Shown here: positions 1 through 8,116 of the stretch, piece by piece
Layout of the letters: every line of letters starts with the position of its first letter
How positions within the stretch are numbered: position 1 is the first letter of the stretch
NCBI GenBank assembly: GCA_028275385.1
Contig: JAPWUR010000003.1
Location: 1 to 36,989, forward strand
Direction: 5' to 3'
Origin: Candidatus Bathyarchaeota archaeon
GTDB lineage: Archaea > Thermoproteota > Bathyarchaeia > 40CM-2-53-6 > CALIRQ01
DNA length: 36,989 bases
Position numbers and translations under genes: made by a program
Notes under the pieces: model-generated
The model's database searches: none
The model's input: only the letters and a program-made list of their open reading frames with translations
Told to the model about the DNA's origin: nothing

Positions 1-237
1 CCGGATCTTCTTCTCGACTTGGGCCCCGGAGGTCTTTCCCATGTAACCGCCCACCCTGCCATCGGAATTTATGACCCGATGGCAGGGGATCTTGGGGGCG
101 TGCGGGTTCCTGCGACAGGCATTGCCAACGGCCCTGTAGGCCCTAGTCCCCAATTTTTCGGCTATTATCTTATAGGTCGTTACCCTGCCATTGGGTATCC
201 TTTCGATGATCGCCCAAACCTCTTCATCGAATCCCAT
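1..237 (-). CDS. ogt: O6-alkylguanine-DNA alkyltransferase (C-terminal part, truncated by window)
   Basis: Repairs O6-alkylguanine by moving the alkyl group to its own cysteine. The 79 visible codons run from an ATG at 237 and leave the window in frame. The helix-turn-helix segment with RAVGNACRRNP is followed by PCHRV, the family's active-site motif, so the acceptor cysteine is present and this is not a cysteine-less alkyltransferase-like protein. The visible part begins directly with the DNA-binding domain (GFDEEVWAII), so this is the short form without the N-terminal ribonuclease-like domain, unless translation starts further upstream in the open frame. It is the first of several base-repair genes in the window (see nth and udg), but it is not in their operon. 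Confidence 0.88.
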   Translation of the reverse strand, partial: MGFDEEVWAIIERIPNGRVTTYKIIAEKLGTRAYRAVGNACRRNPHAPKIPCHRVINSDGRVGGYMGKTSGAQVEKKIR

Positions 238-365
238 CTTCCGGCTCCGGTTTGTACGTCCCCCATCCGTATAAGGGTTTTTCCTCGAAGCCTCCTCCCC
301 CCTCGATCCCGGGGGAGCGCCGACCTGGGAGGCGGGGAAATAGATAATAACGTTGGTCCCCCCTC

Positions 366-373
366 ATTTATAA
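366..373 (+). promoter_or_regulatory. TATA box for deoxyhypusine synthase
   Basis: TTTATAAC lies about 37 nt before the ATG at 407. With a usual archaeal spacing of about 26 nt the transcript would start near 396, giving a leader of about 10 nt. This supports ATG 407 over the in-frame TTG at 383. Confidence 0.5.
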
Positions 374-406
374 CGAAGGGAATTGAGGGATCTGCAACGA
401 AAAAGC

Positions 407-1486
407 ATGGTGCGCATATCCCATTCCGGGGCATCGCCGGAGGGGACCCAAGGGGGCGAGGGAAAGGGTTTCCTAGTTGGGCGGGTCGAGGCCTTGGAGG
501 TCGTGCCGCATAGGGGCATCGATGATCTCGTAAGGGCGATGGGGAAAACGGGGTTCCAAGGGAGGAGGCTCTCCGAAGCCGTCGAGATCATAACGGAGAT
601 GATAATCGATGATGACGTCACGGTTTTCATGGGCTATGCCGGGAGCCTCTCCGTGGCAGGGCAATGGAGGATAATAAAATGGTTCATCGAGAACGAGTAT
701 ATAGACGTCCTCGTCCCGACGGGGGCCAATATATCGGAAGACATAGTGGAGGCCATGGGGCGCAGCTATTACCAGCTCGACGGGGGCGACGATTCCTACC
801 TCTTCAAGGAGGGATATAATAGGTACTTTGACCTCTGCGGGGTAGAATCCGATTACTTCGAGATGACGAGCCTCATCGCGGATTTCATCTGCGATCTGGT
901 CGATGCTGAGGGCGGGGAGCCCTGCATGTCATCGAGGGAGTTCCTGCGCAGGTTCGGGGGGTTCTTGGATGGTCGGGGGATAGATTGCATAGTCTCAGCG
1001 GCCTATAGGCACGGGGTGGATATATTCTGCCCCGCGATCGTCGATAGCCCCTACGGCGATGCGATATTGATGGCGTATGGCCGGGGGAGGAGGATTCGCA
1101 TCGACAACGCCGCCGATTATATAGAATTCATGAGCCTGGCCGAGAGGGTGAAGGAAACGGGGGTCATATACATAGGCGGGGGCGTGCCCAAGGACTTCAT
1201 CCAGCTCTTCGCGGTCACCCCCGATCTAATGTACGATCGCTTCGAGATACCTGGGCGAAAGGGGCTTAAGAGGAAGGGCGTCAAGGAAACGTTCTATCCC
1301 CATAAATACGCCGTTCAGATAACCACGGATTCGCCCCAATGGGGAGGGCTCAGCGGCGCTACGCTGGAGGAGGGTATAAGCTGGGGGAAGGAGGCGGTTG
1401 GCGGCAGGATCGTCACCGTTTACTGCGATGCCACGATAGCGCTACCCATAATAGCCCACGCCGTAGCCGAAAGGCTCGGATCCTAG
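407..1486 (+). CDS. dys: Deoxyhypusine synthase
   Basis: Transfers the aminobutyl group of spermidine to a lysine of translation factor aIF5A, the first step of hypusine or deoxyhypusine formation, using NAD. The 359-residue product has the family layout: an N-terminal segment with LVRAMGKTGFQGRRL, the MGYAGSLSVAGQ region, VPTGANISED, and near the C-terminus GGGVPKDFI followed by EGISWGK at about residues 322-328. The lysine of SWGK corresponds to the catalytic lysine that forms the enzyme-aminobutyl intermediate in the human enzyme. I chose ATG 407 because of the TATA box at 366-373; an upstream TTG at 383 would add eight residues. The gene stands alone. Confidence 0.93.
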   Translation: MVRISHSGASPEGTQGGEGKGFLVGRVEALEVVPHRGIDDLVRAMGKTGFQGRRLSEAVEIITEMIIDDDVTVFMGYAGSLSVAGQWRIIKWFIENEYIDVLVPTGANISEDIVEAMGRSYYQLDGGDDSYLFKEGYNRYFDLCGVESDYFEMTSLIADFICDLVDAEGGEPCMSSREFLRRFGGFLDGRGIDCIVSAAYRHGVDIFCPAIVDSPYGDAILMAYGRGRRIRIDNAADYIEFMSLAERVKETGVIYIGGGVPKDFIQLFAVTPDLMYDRFEIPGRKGLKRKGVKETFYPHKYAVQITTDSPQWGGLSGATLEEGISWGKEAVGGRIVTVYCDATIALPIIAHAVAERLGS

Positions 1487-1500
1487 GGAATATTAGTAAA

Positions 1501-1527
1501 TGTGTGCTACACAGAAACATTTAAATA
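1501..1527 (+). promoter_or_regulatory. Inverted repeat and TATA box upstream of the secreted Ig-like protein
   Basis: TGTGT-GCT-ACACA (1501-1513) is a perfect 5-bp inverted repeat directly upstream of TTTAAATA (1520-1527). The predicted transcript start is near 1550 and the ATG is at 1561. A protein on the repeat would contact the BRE/TFB region. The repeat is short and may be chance. Confidence 0.35.
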
Positions 1528-1560
1528 CTCTGAGGGCCTTTCTTAAAGCCGGTGATTCGC

Positions 1561-3015
1561 ATGAAGCGGGAATTCGCGAGCGTTCTGATGCTCATCGTAC
1601 TGATCGCGGGCCTTTTGCCCGCCGTTGCCATCGGGGGCAATCCAACGAAGGCCCCCGGGGACGATGATAAAAAGGGCCGCGCAAGGGTCCAGGAGGATTT
1701 CCTCATAGATCTCACGCCTTCCTCCAGGGTAGTCCCATGGGGGAAGCTATCCATAGTCAAATACGCGATCTCCGTGAAGGCCATGGGCAATTTCCGGGGG
1801 ATTGTTGAACTAAGCCTGAAGGGGGTGCCGCCCGGCGCCATCGGGGTAATCGATAAGTCGTATGGCGTGCCGACGTTCGCAACCATCCTGACCGTGGTGG
1901 TGACGCCAAATGCAGCCGAGGGCGTTTATCTCCTAACGGTCGTCGGCAAAAGCGGGGATATCGCCCACTCGGCCGAGGCCGCCCTCGTGATCGGCAGGGG
2001 GAGGAACGCCACCACGACTACCGCCACGGCCACCGCAACCACTACGATCGCGAGCTCGACGACCGCCACGACGATCACGCCCGGCCCGATCGGCGCCCTA
2101 ATGGCATCCGTTGAGACCGATAAGCAAAACTATGCCCGAGGGGAGGTCGTGAACATAAGGGGATTCATAAGGGATTCATCCGGGAACTCGGTCGAGGGCG
2201 CGAGCGTTTCGATACAGGTGGATGGGCCGTCCGGCGGGACCATAAGGACCGATCTGGTTTCAACGGATTCGATCGGTTCCTTCATCAGCGGTTTCACGCT
2301 GCCCAACGATGCCCCATTCGGCACCTATACGATCTACGTAACGGCCAGCAAGGAGGGCTATAGGGATGGGCGAGGGCAGGCATCGTTCAGCGTCGGGGAG
2401 AGCCAGGCCCCGGCAATCGCGATAGTCGCCCTCTACCTGAGCGATATGAGGAACGCCACCAAATCGTCGTTTTCGCCCGGGGAAACCCTCATAGTTTGGG
2501 TGATCGTCAGGAACTCGGGCGCATCCTTGGAAAGGGGCGTGATCTGGGCGGAGGTCGATGACCCGAGCGGCGCGCCCCTGATGGTCCAGTTCCAAATAGG
2601 GGGCATCGGGCGCGGAGCCGAGGTCAGGTCTGGGTTCAGCCTCACGCTCTCGGCGGATGCCCAGCTCGGGGCCTATAGGGCCAAGGCTTTCGTTTCGGAT
2701 AGAATGATATCGGAGGGCGGGAAATTCCTAGCCAGCCAAGCAACGTCATTCGCGGTCGCGCCGCAGGAGCCCATTATTACGACAACCGCCACGACGAGCG
2801 GGAGCTCCACGGTCACGTCCGAAACGAGCGCTACCGCGACCTCCACCACAACCACCACTTCAACTACCACCACGACTACGAGCGTCGCGACCACCACAAC
2901 GACCGCCACCACCTCCGAGGCCGGGGCGACGACCCAGTCGACCACCTCGGGGGCTACGAGCACCACGGGAGGAACCACCACCTCAGAGACGGCCGAAACA
3001 ACTCGCTCAGGATAG
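1561..3015 (+). CDS. Secreted Ig-like protein with Thr/Ser-rich linker and C-terminal tail
   Basis: No enzymatic function is evident. From the ATG at 1561, MKREF is followed by a hydrophobic stretch ending near AVAIGG, a typical signal peptide. A first beta-rich domain is followed by a Thr/Ala linker (2010-2080). An Ig-like domain (about 2100-2395) contains NYARGEVVNIRGFIRD and GTYTIYVTASKEGY, as in alpha-2-macroglobulin MG2-like or bacterial adhesin modules. A further beta domain covers about 2420-2760. The last 80 residues are almost only Thr, Ser, Ala and Val, a probable O-glycosylated stalk. Unlike the two relatives in this window there is no C-terminal membrane helix, so the protein is released, S-layer associated or held by a partner. 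A GTG at 1552 is an alternative start. Confidence 0.75.
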   Translation: MKREFASVLMLIVLIAGLLPAVAIGGNPTKAPGDDDKKGRARVQEDFLIDLTPSSRVVPWGKLSIVKYAISVKAMGNFRGIVELSLKGVPPGAIGVIDKSYGVPTFATILTVVVTPNAAEGVYLLTVVGKSGDIAHSAEAALVIGRGRNATTTTATATATTTIASSTTATTITPGPIGALMASVETDKQNYARGEVVNIRGFIRDSSGNSVEGASVSIQVDGPSGGTIRTDLVSTDSIGSFISGFTLPNDAPFGTYTIYVTASKEGYRDGRGQASFSVGESQAPAIAIVALYLSDMRNATKSSFSPGETLIVWVIVRNSGASLERGVIWAEVDDPSGAPLMVQFQIGGIGRGAEVRSGFSLTLSADAQLGAYRAKAFVSDRMISEGGKFLASQATSFAVAPQEPIITTTATTSGSSTVTSETSATATSTTTTTSTTTTTTSVATTTTTATTSEAGATTQSTTSGATSTTGGTTTSETAETTRSG

Positions 3016-3052
3016 GCGCGATCCAATCGGCTTTCAGGAGCATACCTAAACC

Positions 3053-3060
3053 TTTTTTAT
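3053..3060 (+). promoter_or_regulatory. TATA-like element for the short Ig-like membrane protein
   Basis: An AT-rich run (TTTTTTAT) in otherwise GC-rich DNA. The predicted transcript start near 3083 falls after the GTG codons at 3074 and 3077 and before the TTG at 3113. Confidence 0.4.
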
Positions 3061-3112
3061 CGCCCGTTTTCGAGTGGTGCTGCGCGCGCTGGCAACAAAG
3101 GGGGGATCGATT

Positions 3113-3709
3113 TTGAGGAGCTTTAAGGCGATTGCGCTGATCTTGGCTTTGATGGCGATGGCGCTATTCGCGCCCCCGGTCGCGGAGGGCGCGAAGCTCT
3201 CGCTGACTGCCTCCACCTCTAAGCCCTCATACGGCGCCGGCGAGACCATAACGATCTCTGGGATGCTCAGGGATGAGGGCGGAAATCCGGTTGGGGGTGC
3301 CGCCATATCGATCCAGATCAACTCCGAGGCGGGGAGGCCCGTGGGCTTGGAGTTAGTGTACACGAATGGGGAGGGCAAGTTCAGCTATGAATTCAAGATG
3401 CCGGCCGGCTCCGATGCGGGATCCTATAGGATATTCCTCACCGCCAGCAAGCCGGGGTTCGAGGATGCGAGCGCGCAGCTCGGGTTCGCATTCATCCCGG
3501 AGGCCCCGATGGGCTCGCTGCCCATATTGATGCTCGCGCTCATTTCCTCGGCCATCCTGCTCCTGAGGCGGATCGCCGCGAGGGGCTCAAGCAGCGGGCG
3601 CGCTTCGTGGCCGGCCCTCGCTTCATATGCCCCCCATGGCCCTATCGAGAAACGATGGAAGGTCGTAGACGGGCGTACTGCCCCCGATGGCCTCCACCCC
3701 CTTCCTTAG
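3113..3709 (+). CDS. Small Ig-like membrane-anchored surface protein
   Basis: Function unknown; architecture is clear. A signal peptide (RSFKAIALILALMAMALF, cut near VAEGA) is followed by one Ig-like domain with PSYGAGETITISGMLRD and GSYRIFLTASKPGF, a close relative of the module in the neighbour at 1561-3015. A hydrophobic helix (LPILMLALISSAILLL) and a basic tail follow, so the Ig domain would face outward. I prefer TTG 3113: it follows the TATA at 3053-3060 and a G-rich ribosome-site-like run (aaagggggga). GTG 3074 would add 13 residues. The last 87 nt overlap the 3' end of the convergent Fe-S oxidoreductase gene, so the end of this frame may be less constrained. Confidence 0.7.
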   Translation: MRSFKAIALILALMAMALFAPPVAEGAKLSLTASTSKPSYGAGETITISGMLRDEGGNPVGGAAISIQINSEAGRPVGLELVYTNGEGKFSYEFKMPAGSDAGSYRIFLTASKPGFEDASAQLGFAFIPEAPMGSLPILMLALISSAILLLRRIAARGSSSGRASWPALASYAPHGPIEKRWKVVDGRTAPDGLHPLP

Positions 3710-4798
3710 GTTGACGACGCAGAATGGGCACGCGGTCACTATGGCATCGATCGCCAGCCCGGATAGCTGCGCCGCCCTCCTCGCCGCCTGTTTTACGGAG
3801 AGCTCCCCATGGGCCGACCTGAAGCCGCCCCCGGCGCCGCAGCAGGAGGCGAGCCAGCGCGATTTCGAATGCTCGATCAGCTCGGCCCCGGCCCCCCGGA
3901 TCACGTTCCTGGGCGGGTCGTAGACGCCCATATGCCTACCGAGGTGGCATGGATCGTGGTACGTTACCCTCATGGCCCCGGATCGCCCCCCGGAGCCCGA
4001 TGCGCTTATCCTCCCCTCGCCCATGAGCCTTTCGAAGAGCTGGGAGGAGTGGAGTATTTCCAAGCCCAGATCCCCCTTTAGGTCTATCCCGAATAGCCTT
4101 CGATAATCCTCGGCGAAGGTCCTGAAGCATCCTGGACAGGAGGTCACCAGCACCTTTATGCCCAGCTCCTCGAATTTCCTCGCGTTCCCCTCCGCCAACC
4201 TCTCGGCCTCCCTCCAATGGCCCGTCCTTATGAGGATCGATCCGCAATCCCCCTCCGCCCTGCCTAGGGTCGTGAAATCCAATCCGGCCGCCCTCAGGAT
4301 CTTGGCCGTCGAAATGGCCGTTTCCTCGAGCCTATACGATGCCATGCAACCGGCCCAATAGAGCACCTCGGACCTCCTACCGGCCTTCAGCCAAGGGGGC
4401 ATCCATCGCTCCCTGGCGGCCTCCGCCTCACCGAACGGGTTGCCGAACCTCAGCACGCTCTCGACGACCCTCGAGTGCTCTCTCGGGATCGCGAGGCCCC
4501 GCTCCACGAACGCCGCCCTCGCGGCCTCGAACGCCTCATTGGTCCTAACGCCGGAAGGGCACCTCCTCAGGCAATAGCCGCAGGTCGTGCAGAAGTATAT
4601 GCGTTCCACGATGTAATCGGATATTTGAAGATCTCCCCTGGCCAGGGCCTTGAGCAGTTGCACCTTCCCCCTGGGGAAATTGGCCTCCCACGGATATAGG
4701 TCTCCCACGGGGCATAGCTCTCTACAGAATCCGCAACGGACGCATTTCTCAAGATCCCCCAAATAGCCCTTCAGCGGGCCGTTCGCCAGATCGGGCAT
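3623..4798 (-). CDS. Fe-S oxidoreductase, GlcF/LldE-like (two 4Fe-4S sites, two CCG domains)
   Basis: Predicted electron-transfer subunit of a two-protein hydroxyacid (glycolate or D-lactate) oxidase. Two ferredoxin-type motifs, CxxCxxCxxxCP, start near residues 19 and 70. Two cysteine-rich CCG-type domains follow: one contains YWAGCMASY and TSCPGCFRTF, the other YHDPCHLGRH, ASCCGAGGGF and TACPFCVVN. These CCG domains are typical of GlcF, LldE and HdrB-type subunits. ATG 4798 overlaps the TGA of the upstream GlcD-like gene (TGATG), which indicates translational coupling; an upstream in-frame ATG at 4837 would extend it by 13 residues. No membrane segments are seen, so the electron acceptor is unknown. 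Glycolate, D-lactate or another 2-hydroxyacid are all possible substrates. Confidence 0.85.
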   Translation of the reverse strand: MPDLANGPLKGYLGDLEKCVRCGFCRELCPVGDLYPWEANFPRGKVQLLKALARGDLQISDYIVERIYFCTTCGYCLRRCPSGVRTNEAFEAARAAFVERGLAIPREHSRVVESVLRFGNPFGEAEAARERWMPPWLKAGRRSEVLYWAGCMASYRLEETAISTAKILRAAGLDFTTLGRAEGDCGSILIRTGHWREAERLAEGNARKFEELGIKVLVTSCPGCFRTFAEDYRRLFGIDLKGDLGLEILHSSQLFERLMGEGRISASGSGGRSGAMRVTYHDPCHLGRHMGVYDPPRNVIRGAGAELIEHSKSRWLASCCGAGGGFRSAHGELSVKQAARRAAQLSGLAIDAIVTACPFCVVNLRKGVEAIGGSTPVYDLPSFLDRAMGGI

Positions 4799-6267
4799 CA
4801 ATGCGCCCCACCGATCCCCCTCAGGGGCGGGGGCCATGGCCCCCCCTTCGCCTTATATGGGTTCAGTATCATGTTCGGATCGAATACCCTTTTCAGCTCG
4901 CGCATCAGGCGCACGGCCTTCCCCCCGTGCTCGAGCTCCATATAATCCCCCCTGGATAGCCCAACCCCATGCTCCCCGGTTATGCTCCCGCCCAACGGTA
5001 TGACCACGTCCCTATACAGGATGTCTAGGGCCTTCCTGAAGGCCCTCCTCTGCTCCGGATCCCTCCCGTCGAATAGGAAATTCGGATGGAGGTTCCCCTC
5101 GCCTATATGGCCGAAGGTGCTTATCCCGATGGGCGCGCCCAATCCATCCGGTATGCTCGCTATCCTAGCGCAGGCCTCCGGGATCTTCGCCACCGGGACG
5201 GTGAAATCCTCCATGAATATGGTCGGCGCGATCCTCGATAGGGCCGGCAGGGCGGCCTTCCTGGCCGATATCAGGCGCTCGGCCTCCTCGGGGGATGAGG
5301 CCCTCTCGAAGAACTTGGGCCTCCTCCCCATGGCTATCCTATGGATCAACTCGGCCTCCCTCTCCACGGCCCCGCTCCGCCCGTCGCATTCCACCAGGAC
5401 CGCGCATCCCTCGGGACAATCCATCTTGGCGTATTCGAATGATGCCCTTGTGGAGGGCTCGTCCATGAATTCCAACATGCTCGGGAGTATTCCGGAGGAT
5501 TTTATCTCGACGGCCGTCCTAACGGCTTCCTCCACCCCCTCGAATATGTATAGGGATACGGCCCGGGCCTCGGGAAGGGGCATGACCTTGAGCCCGACCT
5601 TGGTGATGACGGCCAACGTCCCCTCCGAGCCTATCAAGAGCCTGGTGAGGTCATAGCCCGAAACGGACTTCAAAGTATTGGACCCGGTCCTGATGATCTC
5701 CCCGGTCGGGAGGACCGCTTCGAGCCATAGTACGTGATCCCTGGTGACGCCATATTTGAGGGCCCTGTTGCCCCCGCTGTTGTTTGCGACCATCCCGCCT
5801 ATGGTGGCGGCCGGGCTGCTGGCCGGATCCGGGGGGAAGAAGAACCCGCGGCCCGCCAAGTAATCGTTCAAGGTATCGCATACGACGCCCGGCTCCACGG
5901 CGATCGATTGGTTCGCACCATCGAACCCCAGGACGGCCTTCATGGAGCTCATATCGAGGCATATCCCACCCGCCACGGGCAGGGAGTTCCCGGCCAAGCT
6001 GGTGCCGGCACCCCTGGGCGTGACCGGTATCCGATGGCGATTGGCCAGGAGGAGGATCCTCGAGACCTGCTCGGCGGTCCTCGGGGCCAGGATCAGGTCG
6101 GGCTTATACTCCATGAGCGGGACCGCCTCATAGGATCCGCAAAGGAGGTCCTCGGCCCTCGTCGAGGCGTTCTCGGACCCAACTATTGCCTCCAGCTCGG
6201 CGATGAGCCTCTCGTTCAAGCGCCCGTATTCCAACCCCGGTCGGGATCGGTATCCCATCCGGGCCAT
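4798..6267 (-). CDS. FAD-linked 2-hydroxyacid dehydrogenase, GlcD/D-lactate dehydrogenase-like
   Basis: Catalytic flavoprotein of the VAO/FAD_binding_4 family, expected to oxidise a 2-hydroxyacid such as D-lactate or glycolate. The N-terminal half carries the FAD-binding core with PRGAGTSLAGNSLPVAGG (about residues 85-105) and NNSGGNRALKYGVTRDHV. The C-terminal half is the FAD-oxidase_C domain ending in FGHIGEGNLHPNF and ITGEHGVGLSRGDYM. At 489 residues the length is normal. It lies 21 nt after the udg gene, and its stop overlaps the start of the Fe-S subunit, so the two should act together. No GlcE-like third subunit is present. A LarA-type racemase is encoded 26 kb away in the same window, which fits lactate but does not prove it. 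An ATG at 6258 is an alternative start. Confidence 0.87.
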   Translation of the reverse strand: MARMGYRSRPGLEYGRLNERLIAELEAIVGSENASTRAEDLLCGSYEAVPLMEYKPDLILAPRTAEQVSRILLLANRHRIPVTPRGAGTSLAGNSLPVAGGICLDMSSMKAVLGFDGANQSIAVEPGVVCDTLNDYLAGRGFFFPPDPASSPAATIGGMVANNSGGNRALKYGVTRDHVLWLEAVLPTGEIIRTGSNTLKSVSGYDLTRLLIGSEGTLAVITKVGLKVMPLPEARAVSLYIFEGVEEAVRTAVEIKSSGILPSMLEFMDEPSTRASFEYAKMDCPEGCAVLVECDGRSGAVEREAELIHRIAMGRRPKFFERASSPEEAERLISARKAALPALSRIAPTIFMEDFTVPVAKIPEACARIASIPDGLGAPIGISTFGHIGEGNLHPNFLFDGRDPEQRRAFRKALDILYRDVVIPLGGSITGEHGVGLSRGDYMELEHGGKAVRLMRELKRVFDPNMILNPYKAKGGPWPPPLRGIGGAH

Positions 6268-6288
6268 ATAACGATGTCGCGCCGAGGG

Positions 6289-6915
6289 CTACGCTCGCCC
6301 GCCTCCGGCCATCCCGAGCCCGGAGATTATTCCCCTCAATCTCTCGAAGTCCTCGCGCATCGTCGCCCTCAACCGCGCCCTATAGAGGGCGGCCGAGGGA
6401 TGATACATGGGCAACAGGAGGACCCCGCCGGCCCTGATGATTCGGCCGTGTAGCTCGCTTATCCTCGAGGCGGTTAGCCCATGCTTCCCGAGGGCGTATC
6501 TGGTGGCCGTATTGCCCAAGGGGCATATCACCTTGGGCCTTATGAGCTCCAGCTGCCTATCCAAGTAGGGCGAGCAAGCCCTTATCTCGCCCTCGGTCGG
6601 CCTTCTATCCCGGCCCCGGGAATCGGTTGGCCGGCATTTGACCACGTTCCCTATGAATACCCTGTCTCGCTCGAGCCCTATGCCCGATAGCAGCTCATCG
6701 AGGACCCCGCCTGCCCTGCCGACGAATGGCCTCCCCTCCAAATCCTCGGCCCTTCCGGGGGCTTCGCCAATGAAGAATATCGCGGCATCGTGGGGGCCCT
6801 CGCCGGGGACAGCCTTGTTCCTGGTCCTATGCAATGGGCACCTCCTACATCGGCGTATCGCCCGGGCGAGCTCCTCCAGACCCAACCGAGGGTCCGATGC
6901 GGCGGGATCCGCCAT
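6289..6915 (-). CDS. udg: Uracil-DNA glycosylase, family 4 (4Fe-4S)
   Basis: Removes uracil from DNA after cytosine deamination. The N-terminal CRRCPLHR pair of cysteines, with two later cysteines (VKCRP and IRACSPYL), matches the four iron-sulphur ligands of family 4 enzymes. GEAPGRAEDLEGRPFVGRAG (about residues 50-69) is the catalytic GEAPG motif, and MYHPSAALYR near the C-terminus is the conserved HPS motif. The 208-residue length is normal. It starts 12 nt after the 3'-phosphoesterase gene, third in the repair run nth - PE - udg. It most likely shares a transcript with the downstream GlcD-like gene, although the functions are unrelated. Confidence 0.92.
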   Translation of the reverse strand: MADPAASDPRLGLEELARAIRRCRRCPLHRTRNKAVPGEGPHDAAIFFIGEAPGRAEDLEGRPFVGRAGGVLDELLSGIGLERDRVFIGNVVKCRPTDSRGRDRRPTEGEIRACSPYLDRQLELIRPKVICPLGNTATRYALGKHGLTASRISELHGRIIRAGGVLLLPMYHPSAALYRARLRATMREDFERLRGIISGLGMAGGGRA

Positions 6916-6927
6916 CCCCGGCCGCCT

Positions 6928-7386
6928 TCACCCACCCTTTTTCTTGAAGAAGAGCCAATTCTTTCCCCCGGAGCCCTTGAGCTTGATCAAGCAGTATTCG
7001 CCCCTCAGCCTCTCGCCATTTATGCGGAACACCCATTTATCCTCCCCCTCCTCGATCGGCTCGTAGGTCCCCCTATCCCATATCTCCACCTTCCCGGCGC
7101 CGTACATCCCCTCGGGTATGATCCCCTCGAAATCCGCATATTCGATCGGATGATCCTCCGTTTGAACCGCAAGCCTCCTTATCCCCGGGCTCTCGGGCGG
7201 CTCCTTGGGAATTGCCCAGCTCTTGAGGACTCCATCCTTCTCCAGCCTGAGGTCGTAATGGAGGTGGGACGCGTGGTGCCTTTGTATGACGTAGATCCTC
7301 CCGGGGCCCCTACTCGGGACTTCGCCCCCGATCGGCTCAGGGGTCCTCCGGAAATCCCTCTTGCTCCTATATTCCTCCAAGCCCAT
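6928..7386 (-). CDS. Stand-alone DNA 3'-phosphoesterase (LigD PE domain family)
   Basis: Predicted to trim 3'-phosphate or 3'-ribonucleotide ends at DNA breaks. The 152-residue protein is a single PE domain as found at the N-terminus of bacterial LigD: FVIQ-like [18 protein letters not shown] (about residues 31-48) supplies the metal-binding His/His/Asp set, and [33 protein letters not shown] and a C-terminal [18 protein letters not shown] follow. No ligase or polymerase domain is attached or adjacent. It lies between nth and udg with 12-nt gaps on both sides, so it belongs to a repair operon; a role in processing ends left by the Nth lyase is plausible inference. Confidence 0.88.
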   Translation of the reverse strand: MGLEEYRSKRDFRRTPEPIGGEVPSRGPGRIYVIQRHHASHLHYDLRLEKDGVLKSWAIPKEPPESPGIRRLAVQTEDHPIEYADFEGIIPEGMYGAGKVEIWDRGTYEPIEEGEDKWVFRINGERLRGEYCLIKLKGSGGKNWLFFKKKGG

Positions 7387-7398
7387 CCCCGGCCGCCC

Positions 7399-8055
7399 TC
7401 ATTTGGCCTTGAACGCCGAGGGGCAGAGCTCCCTCAATGCGCAAGCGCCGCAATCGGGCTTCCTGGCCTTGCAAACCCTCCTCCCGTGCTCCATGAGCAG
7501 ATATGTTATCTTCCCCCAGTACTCCCTGGGCACTATCTTCATTAGGTCCCTCTCTATAGCGTCCTGATCCTCCTCCTTCGTGAGGCCCAGCCTCCTCGAT
7601 AGCCTTCTAACGTGCGTATCCACGGCGATGCCCTCCACTATGCCGTACGCGTTCGCGAGGACTATGTTCGCCGTCTTCCTCGCCACGCCCGGGAGCTCGA
7701 GCAGGTCCTCCATGCGCTTGGGGACCTTCGACCCGAACTTCTCCACCAAGACCTTGGCGGCCCTCTTCAGGTTCCTGGCCTTGGCCCTGTAGAACCCCGT
7801 CGGCCTTATGAGGGCCTCAAGCTCCGAGAGGTCGGCGTTGGCGTAATCCTCCGCGGTCCTATACTTCTTGAACAGCTCCTTCGTAACCCTGTTCACCCTT
7901 TCATCGGTGCATTGGGCCGAGAGCATCGTTGCGACCAATAGCTCAAGCGGATTGCTGTAATTCAGCGCTATCTTAGCATCGGGATATTCCCTCTCGAGCA
8001 CGCTTATGACCCTCCTCACCCTATCTTCCCTTCCCCCCTTCGCCGATCCGGTCAT
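7399..8055 (-). CDS. nth: Endonuclease III
   Basis: Bifunctional glycosylase/AP lyase for oxidised pyrimidines. The sequence has TMLSAQCTDERVN near residue 40, the helix-hairpin-helix LPGVARKTANIVL with the catalytic lysine, VDTHVRRLSRRLGL with the catalytic aspartate, and a C-terminal C-x6-C-x2-C-x5-C iron-sulphur loop. ATG 8055 follows a purine-rich run (gggggagggggg) and gives 218 residues, close to the bacterial enzyme; ATG 8085 would add ten residues, mostly Gly. First gene of the operon nth - PE - udg - glcD - glcF. Confidence 0.93.
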   Translation of the reverse strand: MTGSAKGGREDRVRRVISVLEREYPDAKIALNYSNPLELLVATMLSAQCTDERVNRVTKELFKKYRTAEDYANADLSELEALIRPTGFYRAKARNLKRAAKVLVEKFGSKVPKRMEDLLELPGVARKTANIVLANAYGIVEGIAVDTHVRRLSRRLGLTKEEDQDAIERDLMKIVPREYWGKITYLLMEHGRRVCKARKPDCGACALRELCPSAFKAK

Positions 8056-8116
8056 CGGCCCCCCTCCCCCTTGGCCGGCCCCCATGGGATCCCATGCCCC
8101 GGGGGGATTGGCATCG

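Noticed and set aside
2010-3015. Thr-codon runs as a microsatellite or CRISPR-like repeat
   Set aside because: Codons vary (ACC, ACG, ACT, GCG) and there are no equal repeat units or spacers; it is protein-level low complexity.
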